A DNA stretch of 64,000 bases from Cellulomonas sp. Y8 (GTDB lineage Bacteria > Actinomycetota > Actinomycetes > Actinomycetales > Cellulomonadaceae). Position numbers and translations under genes: made by a program. The stretch covers positions 3,410,001 through 3,474,000 of the forward strand of contig NZ_CP041203.1 of assembly GCF_008033115.1 (NCBI RefSeq), in the 5' to 3' direction. Shown piece after piece: positions 40,495 to 48,643 of this stretch; the stretch's first letter is position 1, and every line of letters starts with the position of its first letter. The notes under the pieces were generated by a model. It was not told where the DNA came from, made no database searches, and saw only the letters and a list, made by a program, of their open reading frames with translations.

Positions 40495-40755
40495 GTGTAC
40501 GAGGTCCGGTTCGCCCCGCCGGCCGTCCGCGCGGTCGACCGGCTGCCTCCGAAGCTGGCGGACGCCGTGCTGCGGTTCTGCCGGGAGCGGCTCGCGGAGA
40601 ATCCCCAGCGGTTCACCAAGCCGCTGACCGGTCGGCTCGCCGGCGAGCGGAGCGGCTACGTCGGCATCGGGTTCCGCGTGATCGTCCGGGTGGACGAGGA
40701 GAGCCGGCAGGTGCACGTGCTGCGGATGGGGCCCCGCGCGGGCGTCTACCGCTGA
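40495..40755 (+). CDS. type II toxin, RelE/ParE family
   Basis: An 86-residue toxin. YEVRFAPPAVRAVDRLPPKL is the start of the fold, and the core GFRVIVRVDEESRQVHVLRMGPRAGVYR contains the arginines and terminal Tyr-Arg found in RelE mRNA interferases. The usual GDYR is replaced by GFR. It may cleave mRNA at the ribosome or act as a gyrase poison like ParE; the sequence does not decide. It is paired with the Phd-type antitoxin in one transcript. Confidence 0.85.
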   Translation: MYEVRFAPPAVRAVDRLPPKLADAVLRFCRERLAENPQRFTKPLTGRLAGERSGYVGIGFRVIVRVDEESRQVHVLRMGPRAGVYR

Positions 40756-40786
40756 AAACACCGTGCGCCCCCGCCCGGGCGCGCCG

Positions 40787-40792
40787 TACCGT
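40787..40792 (+). promoter_or_regulatory. -10 box TACCGT of the erm leader
   Basis: TACCGT lies seven bases before the leader-peptide ATG at 40800, so transcription likely starts at the leader start codon. Confidence 0.5.
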
Positions 40793-40799
40793 CGCCCGC

Positions 40800-40856
40800 A
40801 TGGGAACGCTGAGCAGCACGGCCGCCGCGGCCGTCGCACGCCCCCGGTCCGCCTGA
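40800..40856 (+). CDS. erm leader peptide with Arg-Pro-Arg motif
   Basis: An 18-residue frame, MGTLSSTAAAAVARPRSA, directly upstream of the erm gene. Its Arg-Pro-Arg fits the +x+ macrolide arrest motif (as Arg-Leu-Arg in the ErmD leader), at which macrolide-bound ribosomes stall. It starts at leaderless distance from a -10 box. Alternative hairpins lie between its stop and erm. Function is inferred from motif and position. Confidence 0.7.
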   Translation: MGTLSSTAAAAVARPRSA

Positions 40857-40885
40857 GCGCGGCCGGACGTCACACCGGTCGCCAC

Positions 40886-40971
40886 CTCCGGATGCCCTGA
40901 GCACCCGGAGCCGGGCCGAACCTTCGCTTCCGCCCCTCCGGGTGCTCCGTCCTGCCTGCGACTGGAGCACC
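40886..40971 (+). promoter_or_regulatory. erm translational switch (mutually exclusive hairpins)
   Basis: Four segments can pair in two ways. Segment 1 (40899-40910) pairs perfectly over 12 bp with segment 2 (40936-40947). Segment 2 (GGTGCTCC, 40941-40948) also pairs perfectly with segment 3 (GGAGCACC, 40964-40971), which contains the erm ribosome-binding site GGAG. Segment 0 (CTCCGGATGC, 40886-40895) can pair 9 of 10 with segment 1. The 2:3 state hides the ribosome-binding site and the 1:2 state frees it. Confidence 0.7.
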
Positions 40972-40975
40972 TCCC

Positions 40976-41785
40976 GTGCGACACCCCCACGGCGGCCGGC
41001 ACGAGCTCGGCCAGAACTTCCTGCACCACCGTCCGACCGTCGACGCCGTCGTGCGCCTGGCCGGCGCGACCGACGGGCCCGTCCTCGAGATCGGCGCCGG
41101 CGACGGCGCGCTGACCCGGCCGCTCGCCGGCCTCGGCCGCGACGTGCTCGCGGTCGAGGTCGACCCGCGCCGGGCCGACCGGCTCCGCGCCCGCGCGCCC
41201 GGCGCCACCGTGCTGTGCGCGGACGCCCTGCGGGTGCCGCTCGACCGGCCGGTGGTGGTCGGCAACATCCCGTTCCACCTGACGACGCCGCTGCTGCGCC
41301 GGCTGCTGCACCACGGCCGGTGGCGGCACGCGGTGCTGCTGACCCAGTGGGAGGTGGCCCGCAAGCGCGCCGGGGTCGGCGGGCGGACGCTGCTCACGGC
41401 GCAGACCGACCCGTGGTTCGAGGTCGCGCTGCACGGCCGGGTACCCGCCGACGCGTTCCGGCCGCGGCCCTCGGTCGACGGCGGGCTGCTGACCGTCGCC
41501 CGGCGCGACCGCCCGCTGGTCGACCCGGGCGAGCGCGACGGCTACCAGCGCTTCGTGGGGGCCGTGTTCACCGGCGCGGGCCGGGGGCTCGACCAGGTGC
41601 TGGCGCGGGCGGCGCGGGTCCCGGGCGCGACGGCCCGGCGGGCGCTGGCGGACGCGGGGGTGCCGCCGCGCGCGCTGCCGCGGGACCTGCGCCCGGAGCA
41701 GTGGGCGGCCCTGTGGCGGGCGCTCGGTGCCCGGCGTGGGGCCGGGACCTCCGTCCACCGGCGACCACGCCGGTCAGGGGCCTAG
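40976..41785 (+). CDS. erm: 23S rRNA (adenine-N6)-methyltransferase, Erm family
   Basis: A 269-residue methyltransferase that should methylate A2058 of 23S rRNA and give resistance to macrolides, lincosamides and streptogramin B. HELGQNFLHH at the start, the SAM loop LEIGAGDGALTRPL, and the catalytic NIPF (residues 97-100, where RsmA has NLPY) support Erm over RsmA/KsgA. LLTQWEVARKRAGVGG and the following TAQTDPWFE are typical of actinobacterial Erm. The C-terminal 15 residues are basic. The GTG start has GGAG eight bases upstream, inside the switch. Confidence 0.88.
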   Translation: MRHPHGGRHELGQNFLHHRPTVDAVVRLAGATDGPVLEIGAGDGALTRPLAGLGRDVLAVEVDPRRADRLRARAPGATVLCADALRVPLDRPVVVGNIPFHLTTPLLRRLLHHGRWRHAVLLTQWEVARKRAGVGGRTLLTAQTDPWFEVALHGRVPADAFRPRPSVDGGLLTVARRDRPLVDPGERDGYQRFVGAVFTGAGRGLDQVLARAARVPGATARRALADAGVPPRALPRDLRPEQWAALWRALGARRGAGTSVHRRPRRSGA

Positions 41786-41788
41786 GAT
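41783..41788 (+). promoter_or_regulatory. -10 box TAGGAT of the lipoate ligase gene
   Basis: TAGGAT overlaps the last bases of erm (stop TAG at 41783-41785) and lies seven bases before the GTG at 41796. Confidence 0.5.
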
Positions 41789-41795
41789 CGGGACC

Positions 41796-42871
41796 GTGCG
41801 TGGCGAGTACAAGGTCCCCGGCGGCAAGCTCGTGGCAGCGGACGTGGAGGTGGCAGGCGGGGCGCTCACCGAGGTGAGCGTCAGCGGCGACTTCTTCCTC
41901 GAGCCCGACGCCGCCCTGGCGGTCATCGACGAGTCCCTGCGCGGCCGGCCCGCCGACGCGCGGGTCGCCGACCTGACGACGGCGATCGAGGACGGCCTGC
42001 GCCGCGCCGAGGCCGACGGCCGGTTCGACGCCCCGGTGCAGATGGTCGGGTTCACGCCCGAGGCCGTGGCGATCGCCGTGCGGCGCGCCCTCGGCCACGC
42101 GACGTCCTGGCAGGACCACACGTTCGAGCTGATCCACCCCGGCCCGCTGCCGCCCGCCGTGCTGGGGGCGCTGGACCAGGTGCTGACCGAGGAGCTCGCG
42201 GCCGGCCGGCGCGGTCCGACGCTGCGGTTCTGGGAGTGGGACGAGCGCGCCGTGTTCATCGGCTCGTTCCAGTCGCTGCGCAACGAGGTCGACCCCGAGG
42301 GCGTGGCCAAGCACGAGGTGACCGTCGTCCGGCGGATCTCCGGCGGCGGGGCCATGTTCATGGAGGCCGGCAACTGCATCACGTTCTCGCTCGTGGTGCC
42401 GGCGTCGCTGGTCGACGGCCTGTCGTTCGAGCAGTCCTACCGGTTCCTCGACGACTGGGTGATCGGCGCCCTCGCCGACGTGGGCGTCACCGCGACGTTC
42501 TCCGGGCTGAACGACATCGCGTCCCCGGCGGGCAAGATCGCGGGCTCCGCGCAGAAGCGCCTGGCCGGCGGGGCCGTCCTGCACCACATGACGATGGCTA
42601 CGACATCGACGCCGACAAGATGCTCGAGGTGCTGCGGATCGGCCGCGAGAAGCTGTCCGACAAGGGCACGACCAGCGCGAACAAGCGCGTCGACCCGGTG
42701 CGGTCCCAGACGGGGCTGCCGCGCGAGCAGGTCATCGACGCGTTCGTCGCGCACTTCCGGTCGCGGTACCGGACGGTCGACGGCGACCTGCGTCCCGAGG
42801 AGCTGGAGCGGGCGCAGCAGCTCGTCGAGGAGAAGTTCGGCAACCCGGAGTGGACCGCGCGCGTGCCGTGA
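41796..42871 (+). pseudogene. lipoate-protein ligase family, broken by one-base deletion
   Basis: A lipoate/biotin ligase of about 358 residues if repaired. The first 90 residues (GEYKVPGGKLVAADVEV, SGDFFLEPDAAL) match the accessory domain usually found at the C-terminus of LplA, so the order is swapped. The catalytic domain follows (RRISGGGAMFMEAGN, ASPAGKIAGSAQK with the key lysine). After HHMTM the frame is lost; the expected YDIDADKMLEVLRIGREKL continues in another frame from 42599. A single missing base at 42597-42598 (GCC read as GC) explains it. Either a pseudogene or a sequence error. Confidence 0.8.
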
Positions 42872-42970
42872 CGCGCCCGGCCCGATCCGGGCCCGGGCCG
42901 CCGCAGGACCAGGGTCGGGTCGGGGGAACCCCGGATGCGCGGGCGGGTCGCGGCCTGCCACGCTGGACGG

Positions 42971-43369
42971 GTGAAGGCGCTCCTCAACATCATCTGGCTG
43001 CTGTTCGGCGGCATCTGGCTCGCGCTCGGCTACGTCCTGGCCGGGATCATCTGCTGCGTGCTGATCGTGACCATCCCGTTCGGCATCGCGTCGTTCCGCA
43101 TGGCGTCCTACGCGCTGTGGCCCTTCGGCCGCACGATCGTGGACCGGCCGACCGCCGGCGCCATGTCGACGATCGGCAACGTCGTCTGGATCCTCGTCGC
43201 CGGCTGGTGGCTGGTCCTCGGGCACCTCACCACGGCGCTCGCGCAGGCCGTGACGATCGTCGGGATCCCGCTGGCGATCGCGAACCTCAAGATGATCCCG
43301 GTGTCGCTGGTCCCGCTCGGCAAGGAGATCGTGCCGACCGACCGGGCGTTCGTGGCGTACGGGCACTGA
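42971..43369 (+). CDS. YccF-family membrane protein
   Basis: A 132-residue protein made of two repeated inner-membrane modules. The repeated pattern (LLFGGIWLALGYVLAGIICC, TIPFGIASFRMASYALWPFGR; then VAGWWLVLGHL, GIPLAIANLKMIPVSLVPLG) is the YccF domain. Function is unknown in the family. The start is the GTG at 42971. It is transcribed alone, 100 bases past the lipoate ligase gene, and converges on the DUF202 pair. Confidence 0.85.
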   Translation: MKALLNIIWLLFGGIWLALGYVLAGIICCVLIVTIPFGIASFRMASYALWPFGRTIVDRPTAGAMSTIGNVVWILVAGWWLVLGHLTTALAQAVTIVGIPLAIANLKMIPVSLVPLGKEIVPTDRAFVAYGH

Positions 43370-43390
43370 GCCCGGCGCCTGCCCGGCGCG

Positions 43391-43774
43391 TCAGCCCGCG
43401 GCGTGCCGCAGCACCGCGACCAGCGCGACCACGCCGAGCAGGGCCGCGGCCAGCGCCGTCGCGCCGAGCGCCCCGCCGCCCGGCGTGCGGGCGCCGTCGG
43501 GGGCCGGGGCGCCGGGCCCGCGGTCGGGGTGCGCGTCGTCGACGACCCCCGCCCAGGAGGCGGCCCGGTGCGCGCCGGCGCGGTCGAGCGCGAGGGCGCC
43601 GAGCAGGCCGAGCACCACGAGGACCCACACGGCGGGCCCGGCCCACGGCTCGAGCACCCGGCCGGCGACCAGGGAGCCGACCGCGACCGAGAGCGAGGTG
43701 CGCCGCCAGGCCAGCGCCGTGCGCTCCGGCTGCGCTCCGGGCGGGGCGGCGTGCGCCGGGGTGCCGGCGCTCAC
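43391..43774 (-). CDS. DUF202-family membrane protein 1
   Basis: A 127-residue protein with two or three membrane helices. The N-terminal PERTALAWRRTSLSVAVGSL is the DUF202 signature, also seen in YidH and fungal VTC proteins. A polar, Pro/Gly-rich insert separates the second and third helices. Function is unknown. It overlaps the next DUF202 gene by four bases and is last in a four-base-overlap chain from yggS. Confidence 0.8.
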   Translation of the reverse strand: MSAGTPAHAAPPGAQPERTALAWRRTSLSVAVGSLVAGRVLEPWAGPAVWVLVVLGLLGALALDRAGAHRAASWAGVVDDAHPDRGPGAPAPDGARTPGGGALGATALAAALLGVVALVAVLRHAAG

Positions 43775-44142
43775 CGCAGCAGCAGCCCGACGAGCACCAG
43801 CACCCCGGCCAGCGCCACGCCCGCCGCGAGCGGGCCGCTGAACGCCGGCGCGGGCAGCGGCTGCCGCTCACGCAGCGCGCGCTCCGCCCGCGCCCAGCCG
43901 AACCAGGCCTGCGCCGGGGCCGCGATCCCGAGGAGGATCAGCAGCACCGCCGCGGCGAGGCGCAGGTGCGGCTCGACGGGCAGGTCCAGGGCCTCCAGGG
44001 CGACGCCGCCCGCCAGCAGGGCGAGCGCCGTGCGGACCCAGGCGAGGAACGTGCGCTCGTTGGCGAGCGAGAACCGGCCGTCAGGCTCGGTGCCGCGGGC
44101 GTAGACGCGCCGGGGGAACCGGCGGTCGGCGGGGGCGCTCAC
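43771..44142 (-). CDS. DUF202-family membrane protein 2 (YidH-like)
   Basis: A 123-residue, three-helix protein. The signature reads FSLANERTFLAWVRTALALLAGGVALEAL, the standard YidH form. The tandem with another DUF202 gene is common and suggests the two form a complex. It overlaps yggS by four bases, giving coupled translation. Confidence 0.85.
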   Translation of the reverse strand: MSAPADRRFPRRVYARGTEPDGRFSLANERTFLAWVRTALALLAGGVALEALDLPVEPHLRLAAAVLLILLGIAAPAQAWFGWARAERALRERQPLPAPAFSGPLAAGVALAGVLVLVGLLLR

Positions 44143-44912
44143 GCGTCCGGGCCCGTGGGTGCCACGGGGGCCGGACGGGCCCCGAACACGGCCGTCCCCA
44201 CCCGGACGATCGTCGCGCCCTCGGCCACCGCGGCCTCCAGGTCGCGGCTCATCCCCATGGAGAGCTCCAGGGCGTCGCCGGTGCCGGCCTCCCCGCTGCC
44301 CGCGACCTTGTCCCGCAGGTCGCGCAGCGCGGCGTACCCGGCGCGCACGGCCCGCTCGTCGGGGGTGTTCGCGCCGACGGTCATGAAGCCGCGCAGCCGC
44401 AGACGGTCGTGCCCGGCGACGGCCCGGACGACGTCGAGCGCGTCCTGCGGCGCGGCACCGTGCTTGGTCGGCTCGCCGGAGACGTTGACCTGCACCAGCA
44501 CGTCCAGCGTCCGGTCGTCGTCGGCGCACCGGCGCGCGAGCCGGTCGGCCAGGGCCGCCGAGTCGACGCTCTGCACGCAGGTGGCCCAGCGCAGGGCGGC
44601 GTTCACCTTGTTGGACTGCAGCGGGCCGATGAGGTGCAGCTCGGGCGCGAGGTCGGTGAGCTCCGGCCCCTTGGCGACGAGCTCCTGCACCCGGTTCTCG
44701 CCGAGCAGCACCCGGCGGGCCGCGCCTGCGGTGGTGGCGGCGCCGGCGATGTCTGCGAGGACGGCGGCGCGCACGGTGGCGGCGTCCTGGGTCTTGGTGG
44801 CGAGCAGCAGCCGGACGGAGCCGGCGGGGCGACCCGCCGCGGACTCGGCGGCCGCGATCCGGGACCGGACGCGCGCCAGCCGCTCCGCCAGCTCGGTCGC
44901 CCCGGTCGTCAT
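44139..44912 (-). CDS. YggS-family pyridoxal phosphate homeostasis protein
   Basis: A 257-residue PLP-binding protein with a single alanine-racemase-like barrel. The PLP lysine is in LLLATKTQDA near residue 40; GENRVQEL, LHLIGPLQSNKV and the C-terminal LSMGMSRDLEAAVAEGATIVRVGTAVFG are diagnostic. The family keeps free PLP low and has no known catalytic turnover. Two DUF202 genes follow in overlap. Confidence 0.93.
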   Translation of the reverse strand: MTTGATELAERLARVRSRIAAAESAAGRPAGSVRLLLATKTQDAATVRAAVLADIAGAATTAGAARRVLLGENRVQELVAKGPELTDLAPELHLIGPLQSNKVNAALRWATCVQSVDSAALADRLARRCADDDRTLDVLVQVNVSGEPTKHGAAPQDALDVVRAVAGHDRLRLRGFMTVGANTPDERAVRAGYAALRDLRDKVAGSGEAGTGDALELSMGMSRDLEAAVAEGATIVRVGTAVFGARPAPVAPTGPDA

Positions 44913-44962
44913 GTGCCCGACCCTAATCGCTCGTGGGCCGGCCGACGGCGGGCGACCGGCGG

Positions 44963-46009
44963 TCAGGCCGGGTCCGGCGCCGGCTCGCCAGACGCCGGCG
45001 CGTCCGCCCCCGCCGCGTACCGCCCCGCGAGCTCCCGCGCCGCCGTCCGCAGCTCCGGCGGCCCGACGACGCGCAGGGGCACGTCGAACATCCCCAGCCA
45101 CGCCGCCAGCCCGACCCAGGACCACGACCCGGCGACGACCCGGCACCGCTCGGCGTCGAGCGGCTCGACCACGTCCGCGGGCCCCGCCCAGCGCGCCACC
45201 AGCGACGCCGGCGCGTCGAGCACCGCCTCGCCGCGGCACGGCTGGGTCACGCCGGCGAACTGCTGCTGCAGGTACGCCGCCACGTCGGGGGCGGGCAGGT
45301 CCCGCCGCTCGAACCGCGGCCCGGTCGGGGTGCGCGGGTGCAGCCGGTCGACCCGGAACGTGCGCCAGTCGCGGCGGTCCAGGTCCCAGGCGACGAGGTA
45401 CCAGCGGCGGCCGCGGGTGGCCAGGTGGTGCGGCTCGACCCGGCGCGGCGGTCCGTCGGGGGCGTCGCGGGTCCCGCTCCCGTCGGCCGCGGGCGCCGCG
45501 TAGTCGAACCGCAGCACCTCCCGCGCCCGGATGGCGGCGCCGACCGCCGTCAGCCGCTCGGTGTCCACGTGCTCCTCAGCGGGGTCGGGCGGCCGGCGCA
45601 CGGCGGTGAGGTCGAGCCCTTCGACCCGGGCCCGCAGCCGCGCGGGCAGCACCTGGCGCAGGGTGGCCAGCGCGCGGGCCGCGGCCTCGTCGAGCCCGTC
45701 GACGCCCGTGGTCGCGGTCTGCAGGGCCACGGTGAGGGCGACCACCTGCTCGTCGTCGAGCGTCAACGGCGGCATCGCGGTGCCGGCCGCGAGCCGGTAC
45801 CCGCCGTCGGGGCCCTTGGTGGCGTGCACCGGGTAGCCGAGGGCGCGCAGCCGGTCGACGTCCCGGCGGACCGTCCGCGGGCTGACGCCGAGGCGGCCCG
45901 CGAGCACGTCGCCCGGCCAGTCGCGCCGGGTCTGCAGCAGGGACAGCAGGGCGAGCAGCCGCGACGACGGCGTCGCCGGGGCGTCGGCCAGGTCGGGGAG
46001 CGCGGTCAT
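44963..46009 (-). CDS. WYL-domain transcriptional regulator
   Basis: A 348-residue regulator. The N-terminal DeoR-like winged helix (SRLLALLSLLQTRRDWPGDVL, LGVSPRTVRRDVDRLRALGYP) is followed by the WYL domain (about 140-225, with RRWYLVAWDLDRRDWRTFRVDRL) and a WCX-type C-terminus. It is divergent from an ABC exporter operon, with 62 bases between the starts, and probably controls it. The ligand is unknown. Confidence 0.9.
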   Translation of the reverse strand: MTALPDLADAPATPSSRLLALLSLLQTRRDWPGDVLAGRLGVSPRTVRRDVDRLRALGYPVHATKGPDGGYRLAAGTAMPPLTLDDEQVVALTVALQTATTGVDGLDEAAARALATLRQVLPARLRARVEGLDLTAVRRPPDPAEEHVDTERLTAVGAAIRAREVLRFDYAAPAADGSGTRDAPDGPPRRVEPHHLATRGRRWYLVAWDLDRRDWRTFRVDRLHPRTPTGPRFERRDLPAPDVAAYLQQQFAGVTQPCRGEAVLDAPASLVARWAGPADVVEPLDAERCRVVAGSWSWVGLAAWLGMFDVPLRVVGPPELRTAARELAGRYAAGADAPASGEPAPDPA

Positions 46010-46071
46010 GCCGCACAGTCTGCTCCAGGTAGCGGACAGGACCTGACCGCTACCCGCGCCACGGTGGTGCC

Positions 46072-47088
46072 ATGACCAGCAGAGGGGAACCCGCCATGAT
46101 CCGCACCAGGGGACTGACCAAGGACTTCGCCGGGGGCAAGGGGCCGACCGTGCACGCCGTGCGCGGCCTGGACCTCGACATCGCGCCGGGGGAGCTCGTC
46201 GCCGTGCTGGGCCCGAACGGGGCCGGCAAGACCACGACCATCCGGATGCTCACCACGCTGATCGCACCGACCTCGGGCACCGCCGAGGTCGCGGGGGCGG
46301 ACGTCGCCCGCGAGCCCGGCACCGTGCGCCGCCGGATCGGCTACGTCGGCCAGGGCAACGGCGCGGGCCACGCGCAGCGCGCGGCAGACGAGCTCGTCGT
46401 GCAGGGCACCATCTACGGGCTGGACCGCCGGGACGCGCGCCGCCGGGCCGCCGAGCTCATGGACCAGCTGGACCTGGAGCCGCTCGCCCGCCGCAAGGTG
46501 TCCGACCTGTCCGGCGGGCAGCGTCGCCGGCTCGACGTCGCGCTCGGCCTGGTGCACGCGCCCCGGCTGCTGTTCCTGGACGAGCCGTCGACGGGCCTCG
46601 ACCCGCACAACCGGGCCAACCTGTGGGAGCACATCCTCCGGCTGCGGGAGCGGCACGCGATGACGGTCGTGCTCACCACGCACTACCTGGACGAGGCCGA
46701 CCAGATGGCCGAGCGGGTGGTCGTCGTGGACGAGGGCCGGGTGATCGCGGACGACACCGCCGCGGCGCTCAAGCACACGCTCGCGGGGGACCGGCTGGTG
46801 CTGGCGGTCGCCGACCCCGCGGACGCGCCGGCGCTCGCGGAGGTCGCCGCCCGGGCGCCCGGCGCCCGCGACGTCGAGGTGGACGGGGCCGAGGTCCGCG
46901 CCCGCGTCGCCGACGCCCCCACCGCGCTGCCCGCTGTGCTCGCCGCCGCCGGCGCGCGCGGCCTCGCCGTCGCCCGGGCCGAGGGCCACCAGCCCACGCT
47001 CGACGACGTCTTCCTGACCCTCACCGGCCGCAGCCTCCGCGAGGAGGGGGCCGCGCGCTCGACCGACCCCGTGGAGGTGGCGGCATGA
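46072..47088 (+). CDS. ABC exporter ATP-binding protein (DrrA-like)
   Basis: A 338-residue ATPase with Walker A GPNGAGKTTT, signature LSGGQRRRLDVA, Walker B LLFLDEPSTGLDPHN and the C-terminal region found in DrrA-type daunorubicin exporters (HQPTLDDVFLTLTGRSLRE). The ATG at 46072 was taken; an ATG at 46096 gives a more typical N-terminus. It overlaps the permease gene by four bases and is likely controlled by the divergent WYL regulator. Confidence 0.9.
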   Translation: MTSRGEPAMIRTRGLTKDFAGGKGPTVHAVRGLDLDIAPGELVAVLGPNGAGKTTTIRMLTTLIAPTSGTAEVAGADVAREPGTVRRRIGYVGQGNGAGHAQRAADELVVQGTIYGLDRRDARRRAAELMDQLDLEPLARRKVSDLSGGQRRRLDVALGLVHAPRLLFLDEPSTGLDPHNRANLWEHILRLRERHAMTVVLTTHYLDEADQMAERVVVVDEGRVIADDTAAALKHTLAGDRLVLAVADPADAPALAEVAARAPGARDVEVDGAEVRARVADAPTALPAVLAAAGARGLAVARAEGHQPTLDDVFLTLTGRSLREEGAARSTDPVEVAA

Positions 47089-47906
47089 CCGCGACGACCG
47101 CTCCGACCCTGCCCACCGAGACCCTGCCCGCGCGCGAGGCGACCCGGTCCTGGTGGGGCGACGCCTGGCTCGTGATGACCCGCGAGCTGCTGCCGACCGT
47201 GCGCGACCCGTTCTCCGTCGTGTTCGGGCTGATCCAGCCCGTCGTGTTCCTCGGCCTGTTCGGGCCGCTGCTGGCCGGGTCCGTCGGCGACGGGCTGCCC
47301 GGCGGGGACGTCTGGGCCTGGTTCGTGCCCGGGATCCTCGTGATGACGACGCTGTTCGGGACGTCGACGACCGGGGCGAACCTGCTGTTCGAGATGCAGA
47401 CCGGCGCCCACGAGCGGCTGCTGGTCACCCCGCTGGCCCGGTCGGCGCAGCTGGTCGGCCGGTCCTGGAAGGAGATGGTGCCGATCGTGGCGCAGTCGGT
47501 CGTCGTCGTGGCGGTGATGCTGCCGTTCGGGTTCTCGTTCAGCCCGGCCGGCGCGCTGCTGGGGCTGGTGCTGCTCGCGGTGTTCGGCGTCGGGATCGGG
47601 TCGCTGTCCTACGCGCTCGCGATCGCGGTCCGGAAGCAGGACTGGATGTTCTGGGCCGTGCAGCAGACCCTGCTGTTCCCGCTGCTCATCCTGTCCGGGA
47701 TGCTGCTGCCGCTGGAGACGGGGCCGCAGTGGATGCAGGCCGCGGCGGACGTGAACCCGCTGCGGTACGTCGTGGACGCCGAGCGCGCGCTGTTCGCCGG
47801 GGACCTGGCGTCCTCGACGGTCGCGTGGGGCGCGGTGGCGGCGGTGCTGACCGCCGGCCTCGGGCTGCTCGTGGGGGTGCGGACGCTGGCGCGGAGCGCG
47901 CGGTAG
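47085..47906 (+). CDS. ABC-2 type exporter permease (DrrB-like)
   Basis: A 273-residue membrane protein with about six helices. SVVFGLIQPVVFLGLFGPLLAG and the later LSGMLLPLETGPQWMQAAADVNPLRYVVDA are typical of DrrB/NodJ-type permeases. Together with the upstream ATPase it should export a hydrophobic drug or metabolite. No biosynthetic cluster is adjacent. Confidence 0.9.
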   Translation: MTATTAPTLPTETLPAREATRSWWGDAWLVMTRELLPTVRDPFSVVFGLIQPVVFLGLFGPLLAGSVGDGLPGGDVWAWFVPGILVMTTLFGTSTTGANLLFEMQTGAHERLLVTPLARSAQLVGRSWKEMVPIVAQSVVVVAVMLPFGFSFSPAGALLGLVLLAVFGVGIGSLSYALAIAVRKQDWMFWAVQQTLLFPLLILSGMLLPLETGPQWMQAAADVNPLRYVVDAERALFAGDLASSTVAWGAVAAVLTAGLGLLVGVRTLARSAR

Positions 47907-47935
47907 CGGCGGTCCGGTGGCGGACGCGCGGGCGG

Positions 47936-48433
47936 TCAGCCGCGCGCGATGTCCGCCACCGTGGCCGAGGTGAGCCGGATCAGGTCGTCCGGGGCCAGCT
48001 CGACGTCGAGGCCCCGGCGGCCGCCCGACACGAACACCGTGTCGAACAGCTGCACGGTCTCGTCGACGACGGTCGGGTGCGCGGTCTTCTGGCCGAGCGG
48101 GGAGATGCCGCCGACCACGTACCCCGTGGCGCGCTCCGCCGCGGCGGGGTCGGCCATCACGGCCTTCTTGCCGCCGACCGCGTGGGCCAGCGCCTTGAGG
48201 TCGAGCTTCCCCGCGACGGGCACCACCGCGACGGTGAGCGTCCCGTCGACCGACGCCATCAGGGTCTTGTAGACCTGCTCGGAGTCGATGCCGAGCACCT
48301 CGGCGGCCTCCAGGCCGTAGCCGACCGTGCTGCGGGGGTCGTGGTCGTACGCGTGCGCCGTGTGCGGGACCCCGGCGGCGGCCAGCGCGACCAGCGCGGG
48401 CGTCCCAGACGGCGCGTTCTTGGACCTGCTCAC
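47936..48433 (-). CDS. Cys-tRNA(Pro)/Cys-tRNA(Cys) deacylase YbaK
   Basis: A 165-residue trans-editing enzyme that removes cysteine wrongly loaded on tRNA-Pro. The conserved start (GTPALVALAAAGVPHTAHAYDHD), EQVYKTLM with the essential lysine, and VGGISPLGQK identify the YbaK/EbsC type. The GTG start reads into SRSKNAPSG. It is transcribed away from the riboswitch-controlled operon. Confidence 0.92.
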   Translation of the reverse strand: MSRSKNAPSGTPALVALAAAGVPHTAHAYDHDPRSTVGYGLEAAEVLGIDSEQVYKTLMASVDGTLTVAVVPVAGKLDLKALAHAVGGKKAVMADPAAAERATGYVVGGISPLGQKTAHPTVVDETVQLFDTVFVSGGRRGLDVELAPDDLIRLTSATVADIARG

Positions 48434-48486
48434 GGGGTCAGCCTAGGACGCCGCCCGGGCGTCCCGGGGCTGCTAGCGTGCGGGTG

Positions 48487-48641
48487 AGCACGGGAGTCCG
48501 GTGAGCCGGGCTGAGAGGGAGTACTCGAACTCCGACCGTAGAACCTGATCTGGATCATGCCAGCGCAGGGAGCGACATCTCGCAGGATGCCGGGCACCCG
48601 TCCGCCGTCCTCCCGTGCTGATCCGACCAGCACAGGAGGAC
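48487..48641 (+). promoter_or_regulatory. TPP riboswitch with ribosome-binding-site sequestor
   Basis: The THI-box core is clear: GGCTGAGAGGGAG at 48519 and the stretch GAACCTGATCTGGATCATGC with CAGCGCAGGGAG after it. Downstream, 48607-48620 pairs with 48628-48641 around a 7-base loop and hides the ribosome-binding site GGAGGA. The 5' aptamer strand AGCACGGGAG (48487-48496) is also perfectly complementary to CTCCCGTGCT (48610-48619) in the sequestor. With TPP bound the aptamer closes and the sequestor forms (off); without TPP the 5' strand opens it (on). Confidence 0.93.
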
Positions 48642-48643
48642 GC

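Noticed and set aside
40976..41785. RsmA/KsgA 16S rRNA dimethyltransferase
   Set aside because: The catalytic motif is NIPF rather than NLPY, and the TQWEVARKRAGVGG and TAQTDPWFE blocks are Erm-like.
46072..47906. Part of an antibiotic biosynthetic cluster
   Set aside because: The drug-type exporter and WYL regulator stand alone; neighbours are housekeeping genes with no biosynthetic enzymes.
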